Source: JAHOYW01 sp964515915
GTDB lineage: Bacteria; Verrucomicrobiota; Lentisphaeria; Victivallales; Victivallaceae
Length of the DNA: 25,090 nt
Reading direction: 5' to 3'
NCBI GenBank assembly: GCA_964515915.1
Contig: CAZEXM010000022.1
Span: 1 to 25,090, forward strand
Below, piece after piece: positions 7,391 through 14,796 of the stretch (position 1 is its first letter; each line of letters opens with the position of its first letter). The notes beneath the pieces are model-generated. The model was not told the origin of the DNA, did no database searches, and saw nothing but the letters and a program-made list of their open reading frames with translations. A program made the translations under genes and the position numbers.

Positions 7391-8425
7391 ATGAAAGCAA
7401 TGCGATTAACCGGCATCCGCGAAATGAGAATGCTGGAAGTGGATAAACCGCAAATAACTGCGGATAACGACGTACTTATAAAAATGGCCGATGTCGGCGT
7501 CTGCGGCTCTGATGTCCATTATTACACCCGCGGTAAAATCGGCTCGCAAATAGTGAAATATCCGTTCACGGTGGGACACGAAGGTTCAGGCATTGTTGAA
7601 GCTGTCGGCTCAGTCGTCACCCGGGTGAAAGTCGGTGACCCCGTCGCAATCGAACCGGCAACTCCCTGTCACCATTGTGATCAATGTCTGATCGGACGCG
7701 AACATACTTGCAGAAATCTGGTATTTCTAGGCTGCCCCGGACAAGTCGAAGGCTGCCTGAGCGAATATATAGTAATGGAGGAAGGCTCGTGCTTTCCGCT
7801 TGGCGATAAAATCACTTTGGAAGAAGGCGCGCTTTCCGAACCTCTGGCAATCGGGGTTTACGCGGTAAAATTGTCCATCCCAATGAAAAACGCGAAAGTC
7901 GGTATTCTGGGTTGCGGCCCAATTGGCTTGAGTGTTTTGCTGCCCGCCCTGGCGCAGGGAGCGGAGATGGCTTATGTCAGCGACAAACTCGATTACCGGC
8001 TCGAATACGCTGAAAAAGCCGGCGCCGCATGGACTGGAAACCCTTTGAAACAAGATGTCGCGAAAGCTGTTTCCGCGCGGGAACCGGGTTTGCTGGATGT
8101 GGTTTTTGAATGCTGCGGGCAGGGGGACGCGGTTGGAAACGCTCTTGAAATGCTCAAGCCGGGCGGAAAATTAATGATGCTTGGAATTCCTGAAACTGAT
8201 ACTTTGGAGTTCAACATGGACAATATGCGGCGCAAGGAAATCTGCGTCCAAAACGTTCGCCGGCAAAATAAATGCGTCCAGAGCGCGCTGGATATGATAG
8301 CGAATAAAGATTTTGACATTAATATTATGACGACGCATTATTTTGGTTTTGCGCGAACTAAAGAAGCTTTCGATTTAATCGATAAATATGAAGACGGCAT
8401 AGTCAAAGCCATAATTAAATTTTAA
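7391..8425 (+). CDS. zinc-dependent sorbitol/xylitol-type polyol dehydrogenase (MDR family)
   Basis: A 344-residue medium-chain dehydrogenase, predicted to oxidise a polyol such as sorbitol or xylitol to the ketose with NAD+. Catalytic zinc ligands are Cys38 (GVCGSD), His63-Glu64 (GHEGSG) and Glu150 (SEPLA). The structural zinc site is Cys93, Cys96, Cys99 and Cys107. The Rossmann motif GILGCGPIG (171-179) is followed by an acidic residue in SDKLDYR, which favours NAD+ over NADP+. The reading frame is open upstream to 7286, but those 35 codons do not resemble the family. The ATG at 7391 has AGGAA (7376-7380) ahead of it and gives the usual N-terminus. The deacylase starts 34 bases downstream, so the two may be co-transcribed. 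Confidence 0.9.
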   Translation: MKAMRLTGIREMRMLEVDKPQITADNDVLIKMADVGVCGSDVHYYTRGKIGSQIVKYPFTVGHEGSGIVEAVGSVVTRVKVGDPVAIEPATPCHHCDQCLIGREHTCRNLVFLGCPGQVEGCLSEYIVMEEGSCFPLGDKITLEEGALSEPLAIGVYAVKLSIPMKNAKVGILGCGPIGLSVLLPALAQGAEMAYVSDKLDYRLEYAEKAGAAWTGNPLKQDVAKAVSAREPGLLDVVFECCGQGDAVGNALEMLKPGGKLMMLGIPETDTLEFNMDNMRRKEICVQNVRRQNKCVQSALDMIANKDFDINIMTTHYFGFARTKEAFDLIDKYEDGIVKAIIKF

Positions 8426-8459
8426 CAATGCCTTGTAAAAGTTTTGGGTATTAAGTTTA

Positions 8460-10001
8460 ATGAAACTTGTAATAAAAAATGCTTTGATTTATGACGGTGG
8501 CGGAGGGAGACCTTTTACCGGCACGGTCGTTTGTGTGGATGGAATTATTAAACTTTGTACTCAAGAGAGTTTAGTGGTTCCGTCTGATTACGTGTTTGAC
8601 GCGCATGGCCTGGCCCTGGCTCCGGGATTTATCGATGCTCATTCGCATTCCGATATGTCGATTCTGGCGGCACCGGAGGCAAGTGGAAAGGTTTCGCAGG
8701 GAATTACTACTGAAATAATCGGCAATTGCGGCTTATCCGTTTATCCCGTCACCAAACATAATCACGAGCATTTACAGGAATTATACCGTAATTATGATGT
8801 GAAGATTTCGTGGACTGACTTGAATGCTTATCAAGCTGAACTGGCGCGGCGTTGCCCGGCAGTTGACCTCGTTCCACTGGTCGGGCACAATACTTTACGG
8901 GCGTCGCTTTGCGGCTACGGCAAACATAAACTCACGATAAGCGAAAGCAATGAATTACAGAATTCACTGGCACAATGTTTTGAACAGGGGGCGCAGGGAT
9001 TTTCAAGCGGCTTACTTTATGTCCCCGGGAAATTCGCTGACTTTAAGGAACTGAGCGGATTTTTAAAAACGGCCGCAAAATATGATAAAATTTACACAAC
9101 TCATTTGCGCAGTGAGGGCAAAAAGTTAATCGAGGCGCTTACTGAAACATTTGATGCGGCGCGACAGGCTGATTTGCGCCGTGTTCACCTCAGTCATTTA
9201 AAAGTCGCCGGTTCCGCCAACTGGCACAAAATAGATGAATTATTTGCTGTTCTGCAGGCGGCGCGGGATGCGGGATTTGAACTTAGCGCGGATCGTTATC
9301 CCTACACTGAATCCATGACGCAGCTCAGCATGGTTCTGCCGGAACCATACGACGATATGGACGATGTCGGATTGGAAAGAACTTTACAAAATGAAGATGA
9401 TTTCGCCCGGATAAAAACAGCATTACGCGCCCTTCCCCCTGAACGCTGGCAAAGCATCCGCCTGGTTTCGGCCAAAGATTACAAAAAGTTCTGTGGCCAG
9501 ACTTTTGACCTTATCGCCAAAGCAATGGATCGTGATCCGGCAGTATTATGCGCGGAAATTTTACGTTCCGGCGCGGCCGGGGCCCTGGCGGCCTTCCAGG
9601 GTATGAGCGAAAGCAATATGCTGCGCATTATGCAGCAGGATTTCGTCGTCTGCGGCAGTGACGAAAGCGCGCGTCCATTGGATTATTCCATCGGGCGTTC
9701 ACATCCGCGCGGCTTCGGTTCAACGGCGCGTTTCTGTAATATTTTGAGGCAAAACGGCATGCCGCTGGAAAAAGTAATCCAGCGTCTGACATTTTTACCG
9801 GCGCGAATCTTCAGACTACATGACAAAGGCCTGATAAAAGCGGGCTTCGCGGCTGACCTGGTTCTTTTTGATCCTGATGAATTCAAAGACTCCGCTACTT
9901 TCGCCGAACCGCATCAAGTAACCAGGGGCATACACAAAGTCTGGCGAAAAGGTGAACTTTTAATAAAAAAGCAGGTTTCATCTGCGGCTGTTAACATTTA
10001 A
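8460..10001 (+). CDS. N-acyl-D-amino-acid deacylase (D-aminoacylase, amidohydrolase superfamily)
   Basis: A 513-residue metal-dependent amidohydrolase, predicted to release D-amino acids (or related groups) from N-acyl derivatives. The metal-site residues are visible: His61 and His63 in DAHSHSD, Cys90 in GNCG, His215 in THLRSEG, His246 in HLSHLK and Asp401 in CGSDES. The family signatures SADRYPYTES and SHPRGFGST are present, as is the C-terminal beta-sandwich end KAGFAADLVLFDP. The length is close to the usual 480-530. No strong ribosome site precedes the ATG. It follows the polyol dehydrogenase by 34 bases and ends 22 bases before the convergent RodZ-like gene. Exact N-acyl substrate (D-Glu, D-Asp, hydrophobic D-amino acids or a sugar-linked amide) is not decidable. 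Confidence 0.88.
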   Translation: MKLVIKNALIYDGGGGRPFTGTVVCVDGIIKLCTQESLVVPSDYVFDAHGLALAPGFIDAHSHSDMSILAAPEASGKVSQGITTEIIGNCGLSVYPVTKHNHEHLQELYRNYDVKISWTDLNAYQAELARRCPAVDLVPLVGHNTLRASLCGYGKHKLTISESNELQNSLAQCFEQGAQGFSSGLLYVPGKFADFKELSGFLKTAAKYDKIYTTHLRSEGKKLIEALTETFDAARQADLRRVHLSHLKVAGSANWHKIDELFAVLQAARDAGFELSADRYPYTESMTQLSMVLPEPYDDMDDVGLERTLQNEDDFARIKTALRALPPERWQSIRLVSAKDYKKFCGQTFDLIAKAMDRDPAVLCAEILRSGAAGALAAFQGMSESNMLRIMQQDFVVCGSDESARPLDYSIGRSHPRGFGSTARFCNILRQNGMPLEKVIQRLTFLPARIFRLHDKGLIKAGFAADLVLFDPDEFKDSATFAEPHQVTRGIHKVWRKGELLIKKQVSSAAVNI

Positions 10002-10023
10002 TCCCGTTGGTATTGCACCGGTA

Positions 10024-10782
10024 CTAATCTGTTTTCGCGGGCAGTTCCGTAGCTTCGATAATAATTGGAGCCTGTAGAACCCTGAGCTTTTCCTGATCAA
10101 ATTTTTCCGCAGCCGCTATTGGATTCAACTGGCTGGCGGTTGTGGGTTTTGACGGTCCGGAAAGCATAAATACAGCTACTCCCAGCAAAGCCGCGAAAAA
10201 GATTACCGCACCCAGCAGGAGCCAGGCAAAATGACGCAGCTTTTTTTGATTCTCTTCACCAATTTCGTAATCAAAATTGATATTTTCAGCTAATTCAGCG
10301 GGAATAGAGCTGTCAAGTTCATTTTTCAGTTCATTTATAATAGATTTTGTTTTATCGGCAGGCACCTTATAACACGCACACAGCTTCCGGGTATAGGCTA
10401 AGACATAAACAGATGGCAGCTCCGAGCGCAGATTTTCCATTTCCAGAAGCTCAATGTACCTGCTTCTTATTCGGGTTATTTGTTCAACTTGAGCTATGCT
10501 GCAATCATTTTTGACCCGCATATTCTGCAAATATTTTCCGAAAGACCCCTCCGCCGCAAGGCCTCCATCCCGAAAACCACCTTCAAAATACTTTTTCTTC
10601 GATTTCTTTTTCTCTTCTTTTTCCACTTTCTGTTTTTCTTGCTTTTTTTCAGGCGCAGCGGAGCTGATATCTTTTTCCTCGTTTGGCGCGGCTTCAGGAG
10701 CTAAGCCGAAATCTAATGATAATTGCTCATGCGTAGAGTTTTTTCCTTTTTCAGTTTCTTTGTTGTTATCAAATAAATCCAT
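10024..10782 (-). CDS. RodZ-like protein: cytoplasmic helix-turn-helix, one membrane span
   Basis: A 252-residue protein. A charged, Lys/Glu-rich N-terminus (1-78) precedes a HTH_25 domain (about 81-152, FGKYLQNMR to YKVPADKTKS). One membrane span follows (about 186-207) and then a short tail of some 45 residues. The HTH plus single-span layout is that of RodZ, the protein that links the MreB cytoskeleton to the cell envelope. The disordered N-terminal extension before the HTH and the lack of a sizeable C-terminal beta domain differ from Escherichia coli RodZ. It begins 18 bases after ftsK on the same strand, which supports an envelope or division role. A membrane-bound regulator is the alternative. 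Confidence 0.75.
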   Translation of the reverse strand: MDLFDNNKETEKGKNSTHEQLSLDFGLAPEAAPNEEKDISSAAPEKKQEKQKVEKEEKKKSKKKYFEGGFRDGGLAAEGSFGKYLQNMRVKNDCSIAQVEQITRIRSRYIELLEMENLRSELPSVYVLAYTRKLCACYKVPADKTKSIINELKNELDSSIPAELAENINFDYEIGEENQKKLRHFAWLLLGAVIFFAALLGVAVFMLSGPSKPTTASQLNPIAAAEKFDQEKLRVLQAPIIIEATELPAKTD

Positions 10783-10800
10783 TATTGCACATCTTTACAT

Positions 10801-13200
10801 TCAGGGATTGTCAATTTCATCGAAAACGAGAATTTCACGTTTTAAACCGCCGGGGCCGGGAGGACCGACAATATTTCGTTCTTCGAGAACCTCTATTAAT
10901 TCAGCCGCGCGGTTGTAGCCGATTTTCAAACGCCGCTGTAAATAACTGGTGCTGACTTTTTGTTCCATCACCACGATTTCCAGGGCTTTCGCCAGGAGTT
11001 CACTGTCGCCGGGCAGTAAATATTTTTTAATAATTGGAGCGACATCGGGTACATCATCAATAGATGCTTCAGCCACACTGCCGCCGGCCGTTTCTTCGCC
11101 TTCATCCTGAGTTTCTTCCGAAATAATTCTGGTATTGAACCGCTGGTCAGCCTGGCCGGAAACAAAATCAACTATTTTAGCAATATCCGCGTCTTCCACC
11201 CAGGCACCCTGGATCCGCTCAAGCACAGCAGAGCCCGGCGGAACCAACAGCATATCTCCGCGTCCAAGCAGGGTTTCGGCGCCTTTTTGATCGAGAATGA
11301 CCCGGCTGTCAACGATTGAACCGACCCGGAAAGCTATACGGGTTGGCAGGTTTGCCTTGATTATACCGGTGATAATATTAGTTGACGGACGCTGGGTGGC
11401 GATAACTATATGAACCCCGGCGGCACGGCCTTTCTGGGCAATCCGGGCAATAGATGTTTCGACCTCGCTTTTGGAATCGGTCATCATAATATCCGCCAGC
11501 TCATCAATAATAACTAATAAAATCGGCAGTTTTTCAGGAATTGGCTTACCGTCCTTATCAAAAACCGGTTCCGGTGTTACCGGGCGGCGATTATATTCGC
11601 TCAGGTTTTTAACTCTGGCTTTGGCCAGAATACGATACCGCTTCTCCATTTCATTAACAATCCAACGCAAAGCTATCGGTACTTTGTGCGGGTCGTTAAC
11701 CACCGGAGTAATCAGGTGCGGCAGAGTGGAATATATTTCCATTTCCACGACCTTGGGATCAACTATAATCAAGCGTAAATCTTCGGGAGAGAATTTGAAC
11801 AACAAGCTCATTATCAGCGTATTCATGCAGACACTTTTTCCACTGCCCGTAGCCCCGGCAATCAGAAGATGCGGAGCTTTGATCAAATCCAGAATAATAG
11901 GCTTGCCGCCAACGTCTTTACCCAGGACAACCGGAATTTCTGATTTAGTGTTCCGCCACTGCGGGCTTTCAAACATGGAACGCAAATAAACAGCTTCAGC
12001 CGCTACGTTCGGAGCTTCAACACCGACCGCGTTCCGGCCCGGGATCGGAGTGAGTATCCGGATACTTTGGGCTTCAAGTTCCATAGCTATATTATTGCCG
12101 ATATTGGCTACTTTTTCCACTTTAACGCCGGGAGCCAGGGAAATCTCATAACGGGTTACGCGCGGACCGCTGACGATTCCGGAAACATGCCCGTCAACAT
12201 TGAAACTTTCCAGCGTTTGCTGTAGAATTGAGCGGCAGCGGTCAATGTCTTCTTTGCTCTCCCCGCTGGCATCAGGCCCCTTGGAAAGCATGGTAATCGG
12301 CGGCAGAATATATTCATTCTGTTTTTCAGGAGCGGCAATTGTTTCTCCTTTCACGGTAGAATGAATAGCCGGTTCCGCACTGTTTAATCCTGATTTGGGA
12401 GTCAAAACCGGAGCGGGTTCCGTTTCCGCCCGCTTTTTAGCAGCAGCTTCCCGACGCAAATTGAGCAATGCCGCACGGGAGCTTTCAAGGTTTTCAGCTA
12501 TTGGTTCAAGGCCCGGCTGTTCGTATTCATCGTCTTTCTTAAACCGGCTGGCAAATCCGTTCACCGCGCCGGGAGTCCGGGCGGCTAAAGCCCGGGCGAT
12601 GACGAGCCAGTCGGCAAACCAGATGAATATCAGCCCGGCAAGCACAAAAACACCGGCAAAAATAATTGTCCCGACAGTTCCGATAAAACGGCGGACAAAA
12701 CCTGCCGGCATCCCTTTTGCAAGCGAGGGCGGAGCGGCCAGAACCTGCCCGATCACCCCGCCCGAAAGAGCGGATTCAGGCATATTTGAACGTCCGATGC
12801 CAAGTTGACCGGTCAGTTCAATGAAGCTTTGCGGATTAATCGCGAACAAGACCGCTGTACCGAGAATAAGTACTGCCAGCGCGCCGGAATAACCGCGCCG
12901 GGAAGTTGGATAATTGAGCAAAGGACGCAAGGCGCAAATCACCAGCAGCCCGACAATCGGAAAAGCCGCGATTCCCAAAAGATAAAAACAGTAACGGGAA
13001 AAATACGCGCCGGCATAACCGATCCAATTCTGTATTAAACCTTCACTGCCGCCGTCAAGAATTGAATTATCCGCCGCATTGTGAGAAATTAAAGCCAGGA
13101 TAATCAACAAAGTTACGGCAATATAAATTGTATACCGCAATTTAAAGCCGCCCGGAGCCGCCGTGCTTTCTTTTTCTCTGTTGCTTTTTGCTCTTGCCAT
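10801..13200 (-). CDS. ftsK: FtsK/SpoIIIE DNA translocase
   Basis: A 799-residue translocase that pumps chromosomal DNA at the division septum and helps dimer resolution. The N-terminus has four membrane spans (about 22-40, 71-90, 105-122 and 173-202). A variable linker follows, then the alpha/beta motor with Walker A GATGSGKS (449-456) and Walker B LLVIIDELAD (561-570), and the IATQRPSTNIITG motif. The C-terminal gamma winged helix (about 732-782, VSTSYLQRRLKIGYNRAAEL) recognises KOPS-like polarity sites. The frame stays open 38 codons upstream to 13314, but the ATG at 13200 gives the normal basic N-terminus before the first span and is preferred. The size matches SpoIIIE-like short-linker members. 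Confidence 0.95.
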   Translation of the reverse strand: MARAKSNREKESTAAPGGFKLRYTIYIAVTLLIILALISHNAADNSILDGGSEGLIQNWIGYAGAYFSRYCFYLLGIAAFPIVGLLVICALRPLLNYPTSRRGYSGALAVLILGTAVLFAINPQSFIELTGQLGIGRSNMPESALSGGVIGQVLAAPPSLAKGMPAGFVRRFIGTVGTIIFAGVFVLAGLIFIWFADWLVIARALAARTPGAVNGFASRFKKDDEYEQPGLEPIAENLESSRAALLNLRREAAAKKRAETEPAPVLTPKSGLNSAEPAIHSTVKGETIAAPEKQNEYILPPITMLSKGPDASGESKEDIDRCRSILQQTLESFNVDGHVSGIVSGPRVTRYEISLAPGVKVEKVANIGNNIAMELEAQSIRILTPIPGRNAVGVEAPNVAAEAVYLRSMFESPQWRNTKSEIPVVLGKDVGGKPIILDLIKAPHLLIAGATGSGKSVCMNTLIMSLLFKFSPEDLRLIIVDPKVVEMEIYSTLPHLITPVVNDPHKVPIALRWIVNEMEKRYRILAKARVKNLSEYNRRPVTPEPVFDKDGKPIPEKLPILLVIIDELADIMMTDSKSEVETSIARIAQKGRAAGVHIVIATQRPSTNIITGIIKANLPTRIAFRVGSIVDSRVILDQKGAETLLGRGDMLLVPPGSAVLERIQGAWVEDADIAKIVDFVSGQADQRFNTRIISEETQDEGEETAGGSVAEASIDDVPDVAPIIKKYLLPGDSELLAKALEIVVMEQKVSTSYLQRRLKIGYNRAAELIEVLEERNIVGPPGPGGLKREILVFDEIDNP

Positions 13201-13261
13201 ATATGTAAGTATTTTCTCTTTATCTGAATGCTTAAAATAAAAAATTAAAAAACTACATAAA

Positions 13262-13290
13262 TAATTACAATCATTTTGCCCGATATTCAA
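13262..13290 (-). promoter_or_regulatory. possible sigma70-type promoter for ftsK
   Basis: On the minus strand a TTGAAT hexamer (13285-13290) and TAATTA (13262-13267) are separated by exactly 17 bases, about 60 bases before the chosen ftsK start, in the AT-rich divergent spacer 13201-13392. A promoter here also explains why the upstream frame extension is not translated. This is a pattern match only. Confidence 0.35.
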
Positions 13291-13392
13291 GGCGTCTTCC
13301 CTGCTAATTATCAATAAAAATTTGTTAAAGGGGGAAAATGGTTATATTTTAATGGAAAGATGCGCATAATATTATTTTTGATGGAGTGGAAT

Positions 13393-14724
13393 ATGAAAAA
13401 AAAAATATCTTTGTTAAAAAAGTTTTTCAGCGTTAATCTCTGGGAAATTAATCTGCATGGCCTGTCAGTGTTTCGCGCTTCCTGTATAAAACTGGTGAGA
13501 GTGCTGGTTTTATCCATTCATGGTTTTTTTACGGACAAATGTCCATTGCAGGCTTCAGCTCTGACTTTTTATACTATTTTTTCGATTGTACCGCTTGCGG
13601 CAATGGTTTTTGGAATAGCCAAAGGCTTCGGCTTACAGGAAAAACTGCAGGAAGACCTGAACGCGAATTTTTCAGAGTATCAGGTTTTACTGGAGAAATT
13701 ATATGATTTAGCCGAAAAAGCTCTGGCCAGGGCGCAAAGTGGAGCTATCGCGATCGCGGGCTTGCTGGTTTTGTTCTTAACGGTGATTAAAGTTGTCGGC
13801 AATGTTGAGCATTCGTTTAATGATATTTGGGGCGTGAAAACTTCCCGGGCATTATTCCGGAAATGCGGCGATTACATGATTTTACTTATCGTCTGCCCGG
13901 CTCTGCTCTTGTTTTCCAGCAGCGCGACGGTTTACATAAACACCCAGATTTCGCGTTTTGCCCAGGCCGGATATGTCTGGGATTCCCTGCTCGGGCCGAT
14001 TGCCATTGTTTTTATCAGGTTTATTCCCTTTTTCATCTCCTGGCTTCTGTTTACTTTCATCTACAAAACAATGCCCAATACCAGGGTCAAATTATCATCC
14101 GCGCTTTTTGCCGGGCTTGTAGCCGGTACATTGTTCCAGTTTTTGCAGCAGTACTACATAATTATCCAGTTAGCGGTATCTCAGCAAAGCGCTATCTACG
14201 GAAGTTTCACGGCGATTCCGTTATTCCTGCTGTGGCTGCAGATCAGTTGGTTTATCGTACTCTTCGGAGCCGAACTGTCGTTTGCCCACCAAAACATCGA
14301 TACTTACGAATGCGAACCTTATGCTTCAAACACCAGTTATGCTTTACAGCGGAAACTTTTAATCAAGGCCTGCTCAATAATCGTAAAAACTTTTATTGAT
14401 GAGCACAAGCCGGTAAGTGATTTAAACATTTCCCGCGCCTGCGGAATACCGATCCGGGAAGCGCGCGATATATTGTTCAAACTTTCGACCGCCGGAATTA
14501 TCAGCAAAGTGCTCGATTCCAAAGACGAAGAAATTGGTTATCATCCAAACGTGCCGGTTGATAAAATAAACATTCAATATATTTGGGAAAAAGTCGAGGC
14601 GGTTGGAAGAAATTCCTTTCCTCTACCGGAAAATGAAAAATTTCCACTGCTGGAAAAAGAACTGGAAGCTCTGATGAAAGACTGCGCCAACTCTAGACAC
14701 AACAAACTGATTAAAGACCTCTGA
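13393..14724 (+). CDS. YihY/BrkB-family membrane protein with C-terminal winged-helix-like region
   Basis: A 443-residue inner-membrane protein of the YihY/BrkB (UPF0761) family. About six membrane spans fill residues 40-300, including the family-typical LQASALTFYTIFSIVPL, VEHSFNDIWGV and IPLFLLWLQISWFIVLFGAEL stretches. The last 140 residues are soluble; ACSIIVKTFIDEHKPVSDL to LSTAGIISKV looks like a winged helix. The family was once called ribonuclease BN, but that activity belongs to another gene and should not be assigned. ATGs at 13360 and 13381 are in frame; GGAG at 13383-13386 spaced six bases points to 13393. It diverges from ftsK and converges on the sensor kinase. Its transport or envelope role is unknown. 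Confidence 0.88.
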   Translation: MKKKISLLKKFFSVNLWEINLHGLSVFRASCIKLVRVLVLSIHGFFTDKCPLQASALTFYTIFSIVPLAAMVFGIAKGFGLQEKLQEDLNANFSEYQVLLEKLYDLAEKALARAQSGAIAIAGLLVLFLTVIKVVGNVEHSFNDIWGVKTSRALFRKCGDYMILLIVCPALLLFSSSATVYINTQISRFAQAGYVWDSLLGPIAIVFIRFIPFFISWLLFTFIYKTMPNTRVKLSSALFAGLVAGTLFQFLQQYYIIIQLAVSQQSAIYGSFTAIPLFLLWLQISWFIVLFGAELSFAHQNIDTYECEPYASNTSYALQRKLLIKACSIIVKTFIDEHKPVSDLNISRACGIPIREARDILFKLSTAGIISKVLDSKDEEIGYHPNVPVDKINIQYIWEKVEAVGRNSFPLPENEKFPLLEKELEALMKDCANSRHNKLIKDL

Positions 14725-14731
14725 TTAGAGT

Positions 14732-14754
14732 CCGGCGACAATTTCCCTCGCCGG
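14732..14754. terminator. GC-rich hairpin between convergent genes
   Basis: A perfect 7-bp stem, CCGGCGA/TCGCCGG, with a 9-base loop lies eight bases after the YihY-family stop, in the 72-bp gap before the convergent kinase gene. It could terminate transcription from either side, but no run of T directly follows the stem on either strand, so a Rho-independent terminator is not certain. Confidence 0.4.
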
Positions 14755-14796
14755 GAGTCCCGGTTGAACAGATGGGTGTTTTTAACTTCAGAGAGC

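Noticed and set aside
10480..10918. Open frames on the plus strand rich in Phe and Ser
   Set aside because: They are the antisense of the Lys/Glu-rich N-terminus of the RodZ-like gene and of the end of ftsK.
12395..12808. 137-codon open frame opposite ftsK
   Set aside because: It lies wholly antisense to the ftsK linker and membrane region and shows no domain or ribosome site.
13201..13314. 38-codon extension of ftsK
   Set aside because: It contains the best promoter match, and the ATG at 13200 gives the usual basic N-terminus.
13393..14724. Ribonuclease BN
   Set aside because: This is an old misassignment for the YihY family; the sequence is a membrane protein with no nuclease motif.
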